NCBI RefSeq assembly: GCF_002355395.1
Contig: NZ_AP017315.1
Coordinates: forward strand, 186,001-250,000
Origin: Microcella alkaliphila
GTDB lineage: Bacteria > Actinomycetota > Actinomycetes > Actinomycetales > Microbacteriaceae
Reading direction: 5' to 3'
DNA length: 64,000 bases
The notes beneath the pieces were generated by a model. The model ran no database searches, had not been told where the DNA came from, and worked only from the letters and a program-made list of their open reading frames with translations. Every line of letters begins with the position of its first letter. Within the stretch, counting starts at the first letter, position 1. Positions 1 through 8,668 of this stretch are shown here, in pieces. The translations under genes were made by a program, and so were the position numbers.

Positions 1-486
1 GTCGGGGCCGACGTAGTCGAGATCATCCGTGAAGTAGCGCGAGAACTGGACGATCGGCACCTTCGTCGTCCAGACGAGCCTGCCCACGCTGTCGCGAGTG
101 GACCCGATCGAGGGAAGCAGCAGGATACCGTCGACCTGTCGCTGGATCATGGCCTCGATCTGCTCGCGCTGACGATCGACGCTGTCACGGTTGTATCCGA
201 CGAAGAGGGTGTAGCCGGCATCGTGCACAGCCTCCTCGACTGCCATGGTGAGCTCGGCGAAATATGGATTGCGGATGTCCGTGGCGATCAGGCCGAGCGT
301 CATCGACCGGCTCTGCCGCATGTTCGCTGCCTGCCGGTTGTACACATACCCCAATTCGGACATCGCCTGCTCGACTCGAAGTCGCGTGGCCTCCGAGATC
401 CGTGAGCTTCCCCGCAGCACGAGTGACGCAGTAGATCGAGACACTCCAGCGCGTTCACTCACGTCGGTCAGCGTCGTTCTGCTCAC
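1..486 (-). CDS. LacI family transcriptional regulator (3' end cut by window edge)
   Basis: The minus strand is open from a GTG at 484-486 to position 1, giving the first 162 residues of a LacI/GalR repressor. The N-terminus (VSRTTLTDVSERAGVSRST) is a typical LacI helix-turn-helix, followed by a hinge helix and the start of the periplasmic-binding-protein-like effector domain (SMTLGLIATDIRNPYF, then VDGILLLPS). The C-terminal half lies outside the window. It is divergent from the sugar ABC importer at 728, with 241 bp between, so local control of that importer is the natural inference. The GTG start fits the family's usual beginning just before the HTH; no in-frame ATG precedes it closely. 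Confidence 0.9.
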   Translation of the reverse strand, partial: MSRTTLTDVSERAGVSRSTASLVLRGSSRISEATRLRVEQAMSELGYVYNRQAANMRQSRSMTLGLIATDIRNPYFAELTMAVEEAVHDAGYTLFVGYNRDSVDRQREQIEAMIQRQVDGILLLPSIGSTRDSVGRLVWTTKVPIVQFSRYFTDDLDYVGPD

Positions 487-727
487 GGTTCCACCGTCCT
501 TGGTTTGAACGAGATCGATAGTTGGAGTGTAATCTAGTAGATCGAAACACCAACGGCTAGATTGGCGAAAACTGTTGCGTTTCCGCCGTTTCGATGACAA
601 TCTAGCAGACAGAACCGATACGCGGGGCAGTACATTCGGACCAATATGCGTGATCGATCTACTAAATCACCAGGTGCGAGAGTCCTCAGTCGCCTCAGTG
701 TCACCTGCACTCAAAGGAGAGAAACTC
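487..727. promoter_or_regulatory. Divergent promoter region with repeated operator-like motifs
   Basis: The gap between the LacI gene and the importer holds AATCTAG at 531-537 and 599-605, and its inverse CTAGATT at 557-563. An 11-bp inverted pair is also present: TAGTAGATCGA at 535-545 and TCGATCTACTA at 654-664. Spaced inverted copies in a divergent gap next to a LacI gene look like operators, possibly for DNA looping. This is visible in the sequence; the binding protein is an inference. The importer's ribosome binding site AAAGGAG lies just before 728. Confidence 0.5.
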
Positions 728-2017
728 ATGCACATCAACCGGAAGGCAACCGCAGCAGTCGCCCTCGGATCCGCCGCGCTGCTGGTCGCCGCCCTCACCG
801 GCTGCGCGGCCAACAACCCCGACGACACGGGCGGCGGTGACAATACGCTCGAGATCACCTCCTGGTGGACCTCTGGGTCCGAAGCCGACGCGCTCAACGT
901 GCTCATCGACGCGGTGAAGGCGAAGGATCCGACGCTCAACGTCGAGAACGCGGCCGTCTCAGGGGGTGGCGGCGCCAACGCCCAACAGGCTCTCGCCGCC
1001 CGCCTCCAAGCTGGCAATCCGCCCGACGCCTGGCAGCTTCACCCCGCCGGCCAGATGGAGAGCTACGTCGCCGGCGGCCAGCTGGGCGACGTGACCGAGC
1101 TCTGGGAGTCCAACGGCTGGGAGGCCCTGGTCCCCGCTGACGTCGCTGCCGTGCAGCAAGTGGACGGCCGGTACTACACCGTCCCGATCGGCGTCCACCG
1201 CGGCAACGTGCTCTGGACGAACCCCGCTGTTCTCGAACAGGCCGGAGTGACGCTCGAAGCCGGAGGCACACTCGACGAGCTGCTCGCCGACCTGCAGACG
1301 ATTCAGGACAGCGGAGTCACCCCGGTCTGCCTCGGCGACAAGGACGTCTTCGCCTCGGCGCAGTTGCTCGAGGCAGCCCTCATCTCTCGGCTGGGAGCTG
1401 ACAACTGGAACGCCCTCTGGACCAACGAGTACTCGTTCGACTCCCCCGAGGTCGTGCAGGCGCTCGATGATTACGCGACGCTGCTGGCCCTGTCGAACCC
1501 GGACCATTCCGCGCTCACCTGGGATGAGGCCTCGAAGAAGCTGGCCGCCGGTGAGTGCGCCGTGAACCTCATGGGCGACTGGGCATACGGAGAGCTGATC
1601 AACGCGGGCTTCGAGCCGGAGGTCGACTTCGGGTGGGTGACGTTCCCCGGCGAGACGGACATCTTCGACTACGTCGGCGACGGCTTCTCCATCGCAGCCA
1701 CGAACGTGCCGAACCCCGAGGCCGCGCAGCTGTGGCTCGAGACCCTGATGGACCCCGAGGTCCAGACTGCCTTCGCCGCCAAGAAGGGCTCGATCCCGGC
1801 GATGACGACCGCGGACGTCTCGTCGCTCTCCGGATACCAGCAAGGGGCAGCAGCGAGCTTCGCGACCGCGGCCATCGTGTCATCGATCGCACACGCGCAG
1901 GCATCCACCGGCGAGGTCGCGCAGATCTTCGCCGACGCAGTGACGACGTTCAACGGCAACGGTAACGCCGACGCATTCATCGCGTCGATGCTCGGCGCCC
2001 AGTCCACGCTCGGCTAG
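728..2017 (+). CDS. ABC sugar transporter, extracellular substrate-binding lipoprotein
   Basis: This 429-residue protein is the solute-binding component of a carbohydrate uptake ABC transporter (bacterial extracellular solute-binding family 1). The N-terminus MHINRKATAAV leads into a hydrophobic signal ending in the lipobox AALTGC, so Cys26 should be lipidated and the mature protein anchored outside the membrane. The body has the ITSWWTSGSEADALN start and TSLKKL/AAGECAVNLMGDW-type segments of sugar binders. The ATG at 728 has AAAGGAG upstream; a longer frame from 575 lacks these features. Two permease genes follow in the same direction. No ATPase gene is in this cluster, so a shared MsiK-type ATPase elsewhere is likely, as in many actinobacteria. 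Confidence 0.93.
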   Translation: MHINRKATAAVALGSAALLVAALTGCAANNPDDTGGGDNTLEITSWWTSGSEADALNVLIDAVKAKDPTLNVENAAVSGGGGANAQQALAARLQAGNPPDAWQLHPAGQMESYVAGGQLGDVTELWESNGWEALVPADVAAVQQVDGRYYTVPIGVHRGNVLWTNPAVLEQAGVTLEAGGTLDELLADLQTIQDSGVTPVCLGDKDVFASAQLLEAALISRLGADNWNALWTNEYSFDSPEVVQALDDYATLLALSNPDHSALTWDEASKKLAAGECAVNLMGDWAYGELINAGFEPEVDFGWVTFPGETDIFDYVGDGFSIAATNVPNPEAAQLWLETLMDPEVQTAFAAKKGSIPAMTTADVSSLSGYQQGAAASFATAAIVSSIAHAQASTGEVAQIFADAVTTFNGNGNADAFIASMLGAQSTLG

Positions 2018-2090
2018 ATCGCCATCGCGGGAATGCGGTCCGGCCGCAGGGCCGGGCCGGGCCGCACTCTCGCCTTACGGAGGACTCCTC

Positions 2091-3101
2091 ATGACGACCT
2101 CGACGCCGGCCGACACCCGTACGCTTGCCACCACCCCCAAGACGCGCAGACGGGTGAGACCACACCTGGCGGCTACACACCGCCGCGCCGCATGGATCTT
2201 CGCGCCGAGCATGCTGGTCAGCGCCATCTTCGTGTACGCCTTCATCGGCGTGACGATCTACATCTCGTTCTCGAACTGGAAGATCGGCACCAATGCCGAC
2301 CTTTCGCTGCGCGAGCCACTGGGAGCGACGTATGTGGAGATGCTCCAGGAGTTTCGCGCTCAATCGTCTCTGCGGAACATCATCGTGTTCACGGTGCTCT
2401 TCCTGGCGATCGCCATCCTCGCGGGACTCGTCGCGGCCCTCCTGATCCACCACGTCGCCATCGGACGGGGGTTCTTTCGCACTGTCTTCCTCCTCCCCTA
2501 CGCCCTGTCCTTCATCGTCACCGGTGTCGTCTGGCGATGGATCTTCGCGCCTGCGACCGGCATCAACGAGATCCTCCGCGCCATAGGAATAGCAGACCCC
2601 CCGGGGTGGACCACCGACACCACGATCATCGGGGCGCTGAACGACCCGAGCGGGACGGACTTCTTGAAGGTGCAGCTCGGCGTTCCTGTCGCGCTGATCC
2701 CCATCATCGTCGCGGCCGCTTGGCAGCTCCTCGGCTTCGCGATGGCGATGTACCTGGCCGGTCTCGGCTCGATCCCCGAAGAGCACCTGGAGGCCGCGAG
2801 CGTCGACGGGGCGAACGCCTGGCAGCGTATCCGCCACATCGTGCTGCCGCAGCTCTGGCCAGCCACTGTGACCTGCCTCGTCCTCCTGCTGCATGTGGCC
2901 CTCAAGATCTTCGACCTCGTCGTCGCCATGTCGGGCTCAGGTCCTGGCTTTGTCACCGACGTCCCCGGAATCTACATCTACAACTATCTGACGAGCCGAT
3001 ACGACAAGGCCTCCGCGATGTCGATCGTGCTCCTCGTGATGACCCTCGCCGTCATCGTCCCCTACCTCGTGCGCGGATACCGGCACGAACGAAAGGCCTG
3101 A
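2091..3101 (+). CDS. ABC sugar transporter permease, MalF/UgpA type
   Basis: This 336-residue integral membrane protein has about six hydrophobic helices, starting near residues 40-60 after a cytoplasmic N-terminus rich in basic residues. The EAA loop that contacts the ATPase is visible as EEHLEAASVDGANAWQRI, followed by LPQLWPAT. This is the first of the two permeases of the importer; the binding protein precedes it by 73 bp and the second permease starts 5 bp after its stop, so the three form one operon. The start has a GGAGGA-like ribosome site upstream. Confidence 0.93.
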   Translation: MTTSTPADTRTLATTPKTRRRVRPHLAATHRRAAWIFAPSMLVSAIFVYAFIGVTIYISFSNWKIGTNADLSLREPLGATYVEMLQEFRAQSSLRNIIVFTVLFLAIAILAGLVAALLIHHVAIGRGFFRTVFLLPYALSFIVTGVVWRWIFAPATGINEILRAIGIADPPGWTTDTTIIGALNDPSGTDFLKVQLGVPVALIPIIVAAAWQLLGFAMAMYLAGLGSIPEEHLEAASVDGANAWQRIRHIVLPQLWPATVTCLVLLLHVALKIFDLVVAMSGSGPGFVTDVPGIYIYNYLTSRYDKASAMSIVLLVMTLAVIVPYLVRGYRHERKA

Positions 3102-3106
3102 CCGGC

Positions 3107-3997
3107 ATGACCACCACCGTCGAACCCACCACCAGGGCCGTGCTGACCGGCAACCGCCGGGCACGCAAGGCAAGCGCGCGCGTGCTCCCGCACACCGTCG
3201 GCGGCTGGGTGGTACTCGCTCTCTGCGTTCTCGGCACTGCGCTGATGCTGGTCCCGGTGTACGTCATCATCGCGACTGCGCTGTCCGGCACGACCGGTGC
3301 ACCAGGCTTCTTCCTCGCCTTCCCGGACGCCCCAAGCCTGCAGGCGTTCGCATCCGCGTGGGAGAAGCTGCACGGCTCACTCGCGAACTCGCTGCAGATC
3401 ACGATCCCTGCGGCCATCATCTCCACGGCGATCGGGTCGCTCAACGGTTACATCCTGTCGAAGTACCCCTTCAAAGGATCCACCGTGCTGTTCACCATCC
3501 TCCTGGTCGGCATGTTCATCCCCTTCCAGGCAGTCATTATCCCGCTGTTCCAGTTCCTCAACATGCTGAACCTCCAAGGCACGATCCTCGGGCTGATCGT
3601 CGTGCACATCATCTACGGGATACCGATCACTACGCTCATCTTCCGCAACTACTACGCCGGCATCCCGGACGCGCTCGTCGAGGCCGCGGCGATCGACGGC
3701 GCTGGGATCTGGCGAACCTACACGCGTATCATGCTCCCGCTGTCGGGTCCGGGAATCGTCGTCGCGATCATCTTCCAGTGCACCAACATCTGGAACGACT
3801 TCCTCTTCGGATTCATCCTCGCCTCGCCCGCATCCTGGCCGGCGCCGGTCACCCTCAACAACCTGATCGGCACCACGACGGTCGACTACTCCGAACTGAT
3901 GGCCGGCGCAGTGCTCGTCGCGGCACCCACAGTGGTGCTCTACCTCATTCTCGGACGATTCTTCGTCCGAGGTCTCACCGCTGGCGCAGTCAAGTAG
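3107..3997 (+). CDS. ABC sugar transporter permease, MalG/UgpE type
   Basis: This 296-residue inner-membrane permease partners the preceding MalF-type subunit. Six hydrophobic segments are visible and the EAA loop reads DALVEAAAIDGAGIWRTY then IMLPLSGPG, as in MalG-family proteins. The ATG at 3107 is chosen because the protein begins there with a short basic cytoplasmic tail before the first helix; the same frame extends far upstream through the previous gene only as a shadow. It starts 5 bp after the previous stop, so translation is probably coupled. The KDG kinase gene follows after 35 bp, linking transport to sugar-acid breakdown. Confidence 0.93.
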   Translation: MTTTVEPTTRAVLTGNRRARKASARVLPHTVGGWVVLALCVLGTALMLVPVYVIIATALSGTTGAPGFFLAFPDAPSLQAFASAWEKLHGSLANSLQITIPAAIISTAIGSLNGYILSKYPFKGSTVLFTILLVGMFIPFQAVIIPLFQFLNMLNLQGTILGLIVVHIIYGIPITTLIFRNYYAGIPDALVEAAAIDGAGIWRTYTRIMLPLSGPGIVVAIIFQCTNIWNDFLFGFILASPASWPAPVTLNNLIGTTTVDYSELMAGAVLVAAPTVVLYLILGRFFVRGLTAGAVK

Positions 3998-4032
3998 GCA
4001 GGACGGATGCAGCGGCAGAGAAGGTCTATCGG

Positions 4033-4980
4033 ATGAACGGCGCAACGCACCGCGTCCTCTGCATCGGCGAGGCGATGGCGATGGTAACCCCATCGTCGCC
4101 GGGGCCGCTTGCCACGAGCGATCAATTCACCGTGTCCGCAGGCGGAGCCGAGTCGAACGTGGCGTCGCATCTGGCCGGGCTGGGGCTGGAGTCGATCTGG
4201 CTCAGCCGCCTGGGAGACGACGCACTGGGCGACCGGATACTGACGGCCCTGGCCGAGCGCGGAGTGGACCTCAGCCGGGTCATACGAGACCCCTCAGCCC
4301 GCACCGGCGTCTACTTCAAAGACCCTCTGCCCGGCCGGCATGCGACCGTCTCCTACTACCGAGACGGCTCGGCGGCGTCACGCATGTCTGTGGACGACCT
4401 CCGTCGATGGCCCATGGGCTCGGCCACCTGGGTTCACACCTCCGGCATCACCGCCGCGATCTCCCCCTCATGCTCCGAACTCGTGGAACAGGTGATCTCC
4501 GATGCCTCCGGACTCGGCTACTGCGTCTCATTCGACGTCAACTACCGGCCGGCGCTGTGGAGCGAGGCCGATGCGGCGCAGCGCTGCCTGCAGCTGGGGC
4601 GCAGCTGCTCCGTCCTCTTCGTCGGGCTCGACGAGGCCCAGCTGCTCTGGGGAGTCTCCGCCGCCGAGGACGTCGCGAACCTCTTCGACACTGTTCCGCA
4701 CGTCGTGGTGAAGGACGGTGCGGTCGAGGCCGTGGAGATCACCCAGGCATCAGGCATCAGGGATGTGACCCGCGTCCCCGCGAAGAGCGTCGAGGTCGTC
4801 GAAGCGGTCGGCGCCGGCGACGCCTTCGCGGCAGGATTCCTCGCCGGGTACCTCCGCGGACATCCGTCGCACGAGCGTCTGTCCGCCGGGCACGAACTCG
4901 CGGCATGGACACTGGGCACTCTCGCCGACTTCCGACCCTTCCCCAGTACACACGATCCGATAGGGAGCACACCCCAGTGA
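4033..4980 (+). CDS. kdgK: PfkB-family sugar kinase, probable 2-dehydro-3-deoxygluconokinase
   Basis: This 315-residue ribokinase/PfkB-family kinase probably phosphorylates 2-keto-3-deoxygluconate (KDG) to KDPG. Family signatures are the N-terminal glycine motif AGGAESN (about residues 37-43) and the C-terminal signature VGAGDAFAAGF, with the catalytic base Asp at about 263. The KDG assignment rests on context: the next gene is a KDPG aldolase whose start overlaps this stop by 4 bp (GTGA), so substrate and product fit. Another 2-keto sugar acid or fructose-like substrate cannot be excluded. The ATG at 4033 is preceded by GAGAAGG; the longer frame from 3358 runs through the permease gene and is a shadow. 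Confidence 0.85.
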   Translation: MNGATHRVLCIGEAMAMVTPSSPGPLATSDQFTVSAGGAESNVASHLAGLGLESIWLSRLGDDALGDRILTALAERGVDLSRVIRDPSARTGVYFKDPLPGRHATVSYYRDGSAASRMSVDDLRRWPMGSATWVHTSGITAAISPSCSELVEQVISDASGLGYCVSFDVNYRPALWSEADAAQRCLQLGRSCSVLFVGLDEAQLLWGVSAAEDVANLFDTVPHVVVKDGAVEAVEITQASGIRDVTRVPAKSVEVVEAVGAGDAFAAGFLAGYLRGHPSHERLSAGHELAAWTLGTLADFRPFPSTHDPIGSTPQ

Positions 4981-5636
4981 GCACGACACATCCGCTCCCC
5001 TCCGGAAGACAGCAGCCGTCGTGGTTCACGGAGGGATTGGCGAGCAGCCCCGTGATGGGAGTGTTCCGGGGCTTCTCGCCCACGGACACGGTCCGGCTGG
5101 CCGCCACTGCGTGGGACATAGGTGTCGCCCACGTCGAGGTGCCCATCGAGTCCCCGGCGGCCATCCCGTCGCTGCGCGCGGCCGTCGACGCGGGACGCGA
5201 GCGAGGACGGCGGGTGGGGGCTGGAACCATCGTGACTGCCGAGCAGCTCCGTCTCGCCATTGCGGAGGGCGCGGCGTACGCGGTCTCCCCGGGGCTGGAC
5301 CCCACCCTCATCGTGGAGGCCGATCGGGCATCCATCCCCTTCCTCCCTGGGGTGGCGACGGCGTCTGAGGTCCTGCGCGCCGTAGCACTTGGGTTCACGT
5401 GGATCAAGGCGTTCCCCGCATCTGGGCTCGGCGTCGGGTGGTTCGAAGCGATGAGAGGCCCGTTTCCAGAGGTGAGGCTCGTTGCCACAGGCGGGATGAA
5501 CGGCCGCAACGCCGGGGAGTTCGTTTCGGCAGGCGCGTCCGTCGTCGGTGTTGGCGGGGCGTTCGCGGACCCGGCACAGCGCGCTCTGCTCGCCGAGATC
5601 ATCTCCGTGCATAACACGACCGCAACGGCCCGTTGA
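4977..5636 (+). CDS. eda: KDPG / 4-hydroxy-2-oxoglutarate aldolase
   Basis: This 219-residue class I aldolase cleaves 2-keto-3-deoxy-6-phosphogluconate to pyruvate and glyceraldehyde 3-phosphate, the last step of the Entner-Doudoroff branch. The Schiff-base lysine is in WIKAFPAS (Lys144), the catalytic Glu in HVEVPIESP (Glu54), and VGAGTIV and ATGGMNGRNAGEF are family hallmarks. It starts with GTG overlapping the kinase stop. With the kinase and importer it forms a complete route from an imported sugar acid to central metabolism, provided KDG or a precursor is the substrate. The much longer frame from 4407 lies inside the kinase gene and is not coding. Confidence 0.9.
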   Translation: MSTTHPLPSGRQQPSWFTEGLASSPVMGVFRGFSPTDTVRLAATAWDIGVAHVEVPIESPAAIPSLRAAVDAGRERGRRVGAGTIVTAEQLRLAIAEGAAYAVSPGLDPTLIVEADRASIPFLPGVATASEVLRAVALGFTWIKAFPASGLGVGWFEAMRGPFPEVRLVATGGMNGRNAGEFVSAGASVVGVGGAFADPAQRALLAEIISVHNTTATAR

Positions 5637-5687
5637 CCCAGACTCGGAGGAGGGGGATCTGCCGCTGCTTCAGGACTGTCGGCAGTA

Positions 5688-6524
5688 TCAGGAGAGCGCG
5701 AGCGAGTTCGACTCTGCCCGGTAGTAGCGGCTGATTAGTCCGGCGTACTCGCGGAGCCGGACTTCGACCTGTCGCTCCTCACTGCCATCGATTGCGTCGG
5801 CGTCCATGCTGATCGCGACGGCACCGGTGATGAGTCCGGACGCGCCGCGGACTCCTACCGCCGCGCAGCTCTTGCCCGGCATGAACTCTTCTCTCTCCCA
5901 CGCCACTCCGCGCAGGGCGACCTTCGCGAGAACGTCTTCGAGGGTGGCCCGATCGGCGATGGTTGCATCGGCGAGTTGGGGTGTGCCATGCACTTGGAGG
6001 TATTCGTCGCGTTGCTCGATGCTCATACCGGCGAGCATGATCTTACCGAATGCGGTCGCATGAGCCGCCTCGTGGAACCCGAACTTCAGCGGGGAGAGGC
6101 GACGGTGCTCCGCGCAGTCGGACACATAGGTGACGACCACATCGGCACCGCGATAAATCGCGAAGTAGGCGGCCATCTCCACTGTGTTGTGCAACTCATC
6201 AATCGCTGCGCGGACCTCCGAGGACGCTGCGATCTGTCGGTGAAGGGAGACACCAAGGCCGTACAGTTTATAGCCCAGCTCGAACTTGTACTCGGCTTTC
6301 AGATGCACGAGATAGCCACGCTTCACCAACTCCTGCGCGAGGCGATACACCGTGGGGAGCGGAATGCCCAGGCTGGCGGAGAGCTCCCGCGCGGTGCTGC
6401 TTCCACGATCGGCGATCGCCTCCAGCAGCTGAAGTGCTTTCTGCACCGTGGCCACCCCGTCAAGTCGATCGCGATCACGCATCAACTCTGGGACGACGGG
6501 AACGGGTAGAACACCAGTGTTCAT
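5688..6524 (-). CDS. IclR family transcriptional regulator
   Basis: This 278-residue protein has the IclR layout: an N-terminal winged helix (GVATVQKALQLLEAI, then LPTVYRLAQELVKRGYL, about residues 22-80) and a C-terminal effector domain with FGKIMLAG and a PGKSCAAVGVRG segment. IclR regulators often control sugar-acid and aromatic catabolism, which fits the KDPG aldolase on one side (tail to tail) and the glycerol dehydrogenase gene upstream on the same strand. The ATG at 6524 was chosen because a 14-bp palindrome overlaps it; the ribosome site is weak, so a start at 6482 or 6575 remains possible. Targets are inferred, not shown. Confidence 0.88.
   Translation of the reverse strand: MNTGVLPVPVVPELMRDRDRLDGVATVQKALQLLEAIADRGSSTARELSASLGIPLPTVYRLAQELVKRGYLVHLKAEYKFELGYKLYGLGVSLHRQIAASSEVRAAIDELHNTVEMAAYFAIYRGADVVVTYVSDCAEHRRLSPLKFGFHEAAHATAFGKIMLAGMSIEQRDEYLQVHGTPQLADATIADRATLEDVLAKVALRGVAWEREEFMPGKSCAAVGVRGASGLITGAVAISMDADAIDGSEERQVEVRLREYAGLISRYYRAESNSLALS
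6509..6522. promoter_or_regulatory. 14-bp palindrome at the IclR start codon
   Basis: GAACAC-CA-GTGTTC is a perfect 6-bp inverted repeat with a 2-bp spacer that ends on the first base pair of the proposed IclR start codon. Its position would suit self-repression, but this is an inference from symmetry and location only. Confidence 0.35.
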
Positions 6525-6583
6525 TCTTACATTCTGCGTCCGAGCGACCGGAAAAGCACCATGTCTTCTCAACATCCGAGAAT

Positions 6584-6634
6584 ATCTCCGCGGTCAACCG
6601 GCCGACCTCACGTCAGCTGGTTGACCGCGGAGAT
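6584..6634. terminator. Long hairpin just after the glycerol dehydrogenase gene
   Basis: Two perfect 16-bp arms (6584-6599 and 6619-6634) surround a 19-bp loop, starting 2 bp beyond the stop of the minus-strand dehydrogenase gene. Arm core is CCGCGGTCAACC. There is no clear T-tract on either strand, so it may be a weak or factor-assisted terminator, an mRNA-stabilising hairpin, or a regulator site before the IclR gene. Confidence 0.5.
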
Positions 6635-6636
6635 CG

Positions 6637-7785
6637 TCAGTGGTGGGCTCGCGGAACAGGAGAGGCGAGACCGGCTTCGGAACGCACGGTCCGAGCGAAG
6701 CGCTCGATGGACTTCAGCGCCGAGACGAGCTCCGCGGGGCTGATCTCGAACGGCATACTGTGGATGGTCTCTCCGGGAGCCGTCGCGGCGACCGCGATGA
6801 TCTGCAGTTCGGCGTCGTCCTCCGGTGACAGCCCGACCTCGGTGAGCGTGTTCGGGAGGCCGACGCGAGTGGTGAACTCGATGAACGCGCGGATCTCGTC
6901 AGTCGGCGCGCCCTCGAGCACCAGCTGGGTGACAGAGCCGATGTTGACCTTCTCCCCGTGCGCAAGACCATGCGTTTGGGGCACGGCGGTCAGACCGTTG
7001 TGGATCGCATGCGCGGCGGCGAGCCCACCGGATTCGAATCCGATGCCCGAGAGCAGGGTGTTCGCCTCCACGACCTTCTCCACGGCCGGAGTGACCAGAT
7101 TGTCGCGGACTGCGTCCAGGGCGGGCAGCGCGTTGTCCCAGAGGACCTCCCAGGACAGCTGTGCGAGCGCCGTGCCGGTGAGTGTCGGCAGGCCGCCGGC
7201 CATCGTGTTCGCGTGGGCGTTCGCGGTCGCGCGCGCTTCCAGCCAGGTCGCCAGGGCATCTCCCACGCCGGCGGCTAGGAACGCGGCGGGAGCGTTCGCC
7301 ACCACTTGGGTGTCGACGAGAACGAGATCGGGGTTCTTGGGGAAGAACCTGTACTCCTCGAACTCGCCGTTCTCGGTGTAGATCACGGACAGGGCCGAGG
7401 TCGGTGCGTCGGTGGAGGCGACGGTGGGCACTGTGACCCAGCGGATTCCGGCGAGGTACCCGGATGCCTTCACAGCGTCGATCGTGCTGCCGCCGCCGAC
7501 GGCGACGATGACATCGGCGTTGTGCTCGCGGATGACCGCGACCAGACGGTCCACTTCTGCGGCCGAGGGGATGCCGCCGAATCGCTCACGGATAACCGGG
7601 AGACCGGCCGCCGTGAGCGAGGACTCGACGTCGTGGCCGACGAAGCCCCAGACGACGTCGTCAGCGACGAGCAGCGGTGTCTCCCCGAGTGGCTTGAGGA
7701 ACTCTCCTAGCCTGCGGATAGCGCCCCGCCCTTGGACGTAACGACCGGGGCTGATGATCGTCTTGACTGCGAGGGAATCGGACAT
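6637..7785 (-). CDS. gldA: Iron-containing alcohol dehydrogenase, glycerol dehydrogenase type
   Basis: This 382-residue member of the group III metal-dependent dehydrogenases probably oxidises glycerol to dihydroxyacetone with NAD. The NAD motif VGGGSTIDAVK and TVPTVASTDAPTSALSV match GldA-type enzymes. The metal ligands are visible as Asp in GVGDALATW, His in LAAAHAIHNG and His in QTHGLAHGEK. A strong AAAGGAG site precedes the ATG. The aquaglyceroporin gene lies upstream on the same strand with a 124-bp gap, which supports a glycerol or small-polyol substrate. Related enzymes can use other diols, so the exact substrate is not certain. Confidence 0.88.
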   Translation of the reverse strand: MSDSLAVKTIISPGRYVQGRGAIRRLGEFLKPLGETPLLVADDVVWGFVGHDVESSLTAAGLPVIRERFGGIPSAAEVDRLVAVIREHNADVIVAVGGGSTIDAVKASGYLAGIRWVTVPTVASTDAPTSALSVIYTENGEFEEYRFFPKNPDLVLVDTQVVANAPAAFLAAGVGDALATWLEARATANAHANTMAGGLPTLTGTALAQLSWEVLWDNALPALDAVRDNLVTPAVEKVVEANTLLSGIGFESGGLAAAHAIHNGLTAVPQTHGLAHGEKVNIGSVTQLVLEGAPTDEIRAFIEFTTRVGLPNTLTEVGLSPEDDAELQIIAVAATAPGETIHSMPFEISPAELVSALKSIERFARTVRSEAGLASPVPRAHH

Positions 7786-7909
7786 CGGTCAATCTCCTTT
7801 GATCGAGGTGATGGCGCGGGCGCGCCGTTGCACGCGACATGAGGTCACGCTACGAGGAGGTCGGGGGTGTGCCAATGGCGTACTTGAATGGTGAGAATCG
7901 GGCATGTGC

Positions 7910-8668
7910 TCAGGCAAGCACCGGAAGCAGCACAGTGGAGGCCAATCCGGCGAGCACTCCACCGGTGATCGGCCCGACGATCGGCACCCATGCGTAGCTC
8001 CAGTCACTGGAGCCCTTTCCCTTGATCGGCACGAGCGCGTGGATGATGCGCGGACCGAGGTCACGGGCAGGGTTGATGGCATACCCGGTCGGCCCGCCGA
8101 GCGAGGCGCCGATGCCGATGATCAGCAGCGCAACTGGCAACGCCCCGAGCGCAGCGAGCCCGGCTGCGTCACCGTGCCTTCCGAATGCCAGGACGACGAA
8201 CACGAGCACGAAGGTTCCGAGGATCTCAGTGACCAGGTTCCACCCATAGCTGCGGATGGCGGGTCCCGTCGAGAAGACCGCGAGCTTGCTCGCGGCGGCC
8301 GGTTCGGCGTCGAAGTGCTGCCGGTACGCGAGCCACGCCAGGAATGCACCGACCATGGCACCGATCATCTGGCCGACGATGTAGGTGCCGATCGAGAGAC
8401 CGTTCACGGCGACACCCGGCACGAACTCGCTGGCTCCCGTCGCGACGATGCCGAGCGTGACGGCGGGGTTGAGATGCGCCCCGGAGCGATAGGCGACGAT
8501 CACGGCTGCGAACACCGCGATTCCCCAACCTATGTTGATGAGCAGGAAACCCCCGCCGTTGCCCTTGGTCTTGGCCAAGGCGACGTTCGCGACGACGCCG
8601 CATCCGAGCAGGAGGAGAATGGCGGTTCCGACGATCTCGGAGACGAATACCCCTGTAAGTGTGTCCAT
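7910..8668 (-). CDS. glpF: MIP-family channel, glycerol uptake facilitator type
   Basis: This 252-residue aquaporin-family channel has six hydrophobic helices and both half-helix NPA motifs (AHLNPAVTLG and YAINPARDLGPR). The aspartate after the second NPA (NPARD) is typical of glycerol facilitators rather than strict water channels. AAAGGAG stands upstream of the ATG. It precedes the glycerol dehydrogenase gene on the same strand, so uptake and oxidation are encoded together; no glycerol kinase is present nearby. The gene is divergent from the zinc alcohol dehydrogenase at 8929. Confidence 0.92.
   Translation of the reverse strand: MDTLTGVFVSEIVGTAILLLLGCGVVANVALAKTKGNGGGFLLINIGWGIAVFAAVIVAYRSGAHLNPAVTLGIVATGASEFVPGVAVNGLSIGTYIVGQMIGAMVGAFLAWLAYRQHFDAEPAAASKLAVFSTGPAIRSYGWNLVTEILGTFVLVFVVLAFGRHGDAAGLAALGALPVALLIIGIGASLGGPTGYAINPARDLGPRIIHALVPIKGKGSSDWSYAWVPIVGPITGGVLAGLASTVLLPVLA

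Noticed and set aside
959..1843. Long minus-strand frame opposite the binding protein
   Set aside because: Shadow of the real gene; no ribosome site or family resemblance.
2033..3106. N-terminal extension of the second permease
   Set aside because: The long open frame runs through the first permease gene in another frame; its arginine/proline-rich translation is typical of a high-GC shadow.
7786..7909. Riboswitch between glpF and gldA
   Set aside because: No stable multi-arm fold or known motif could be seen; ordinary spacer.
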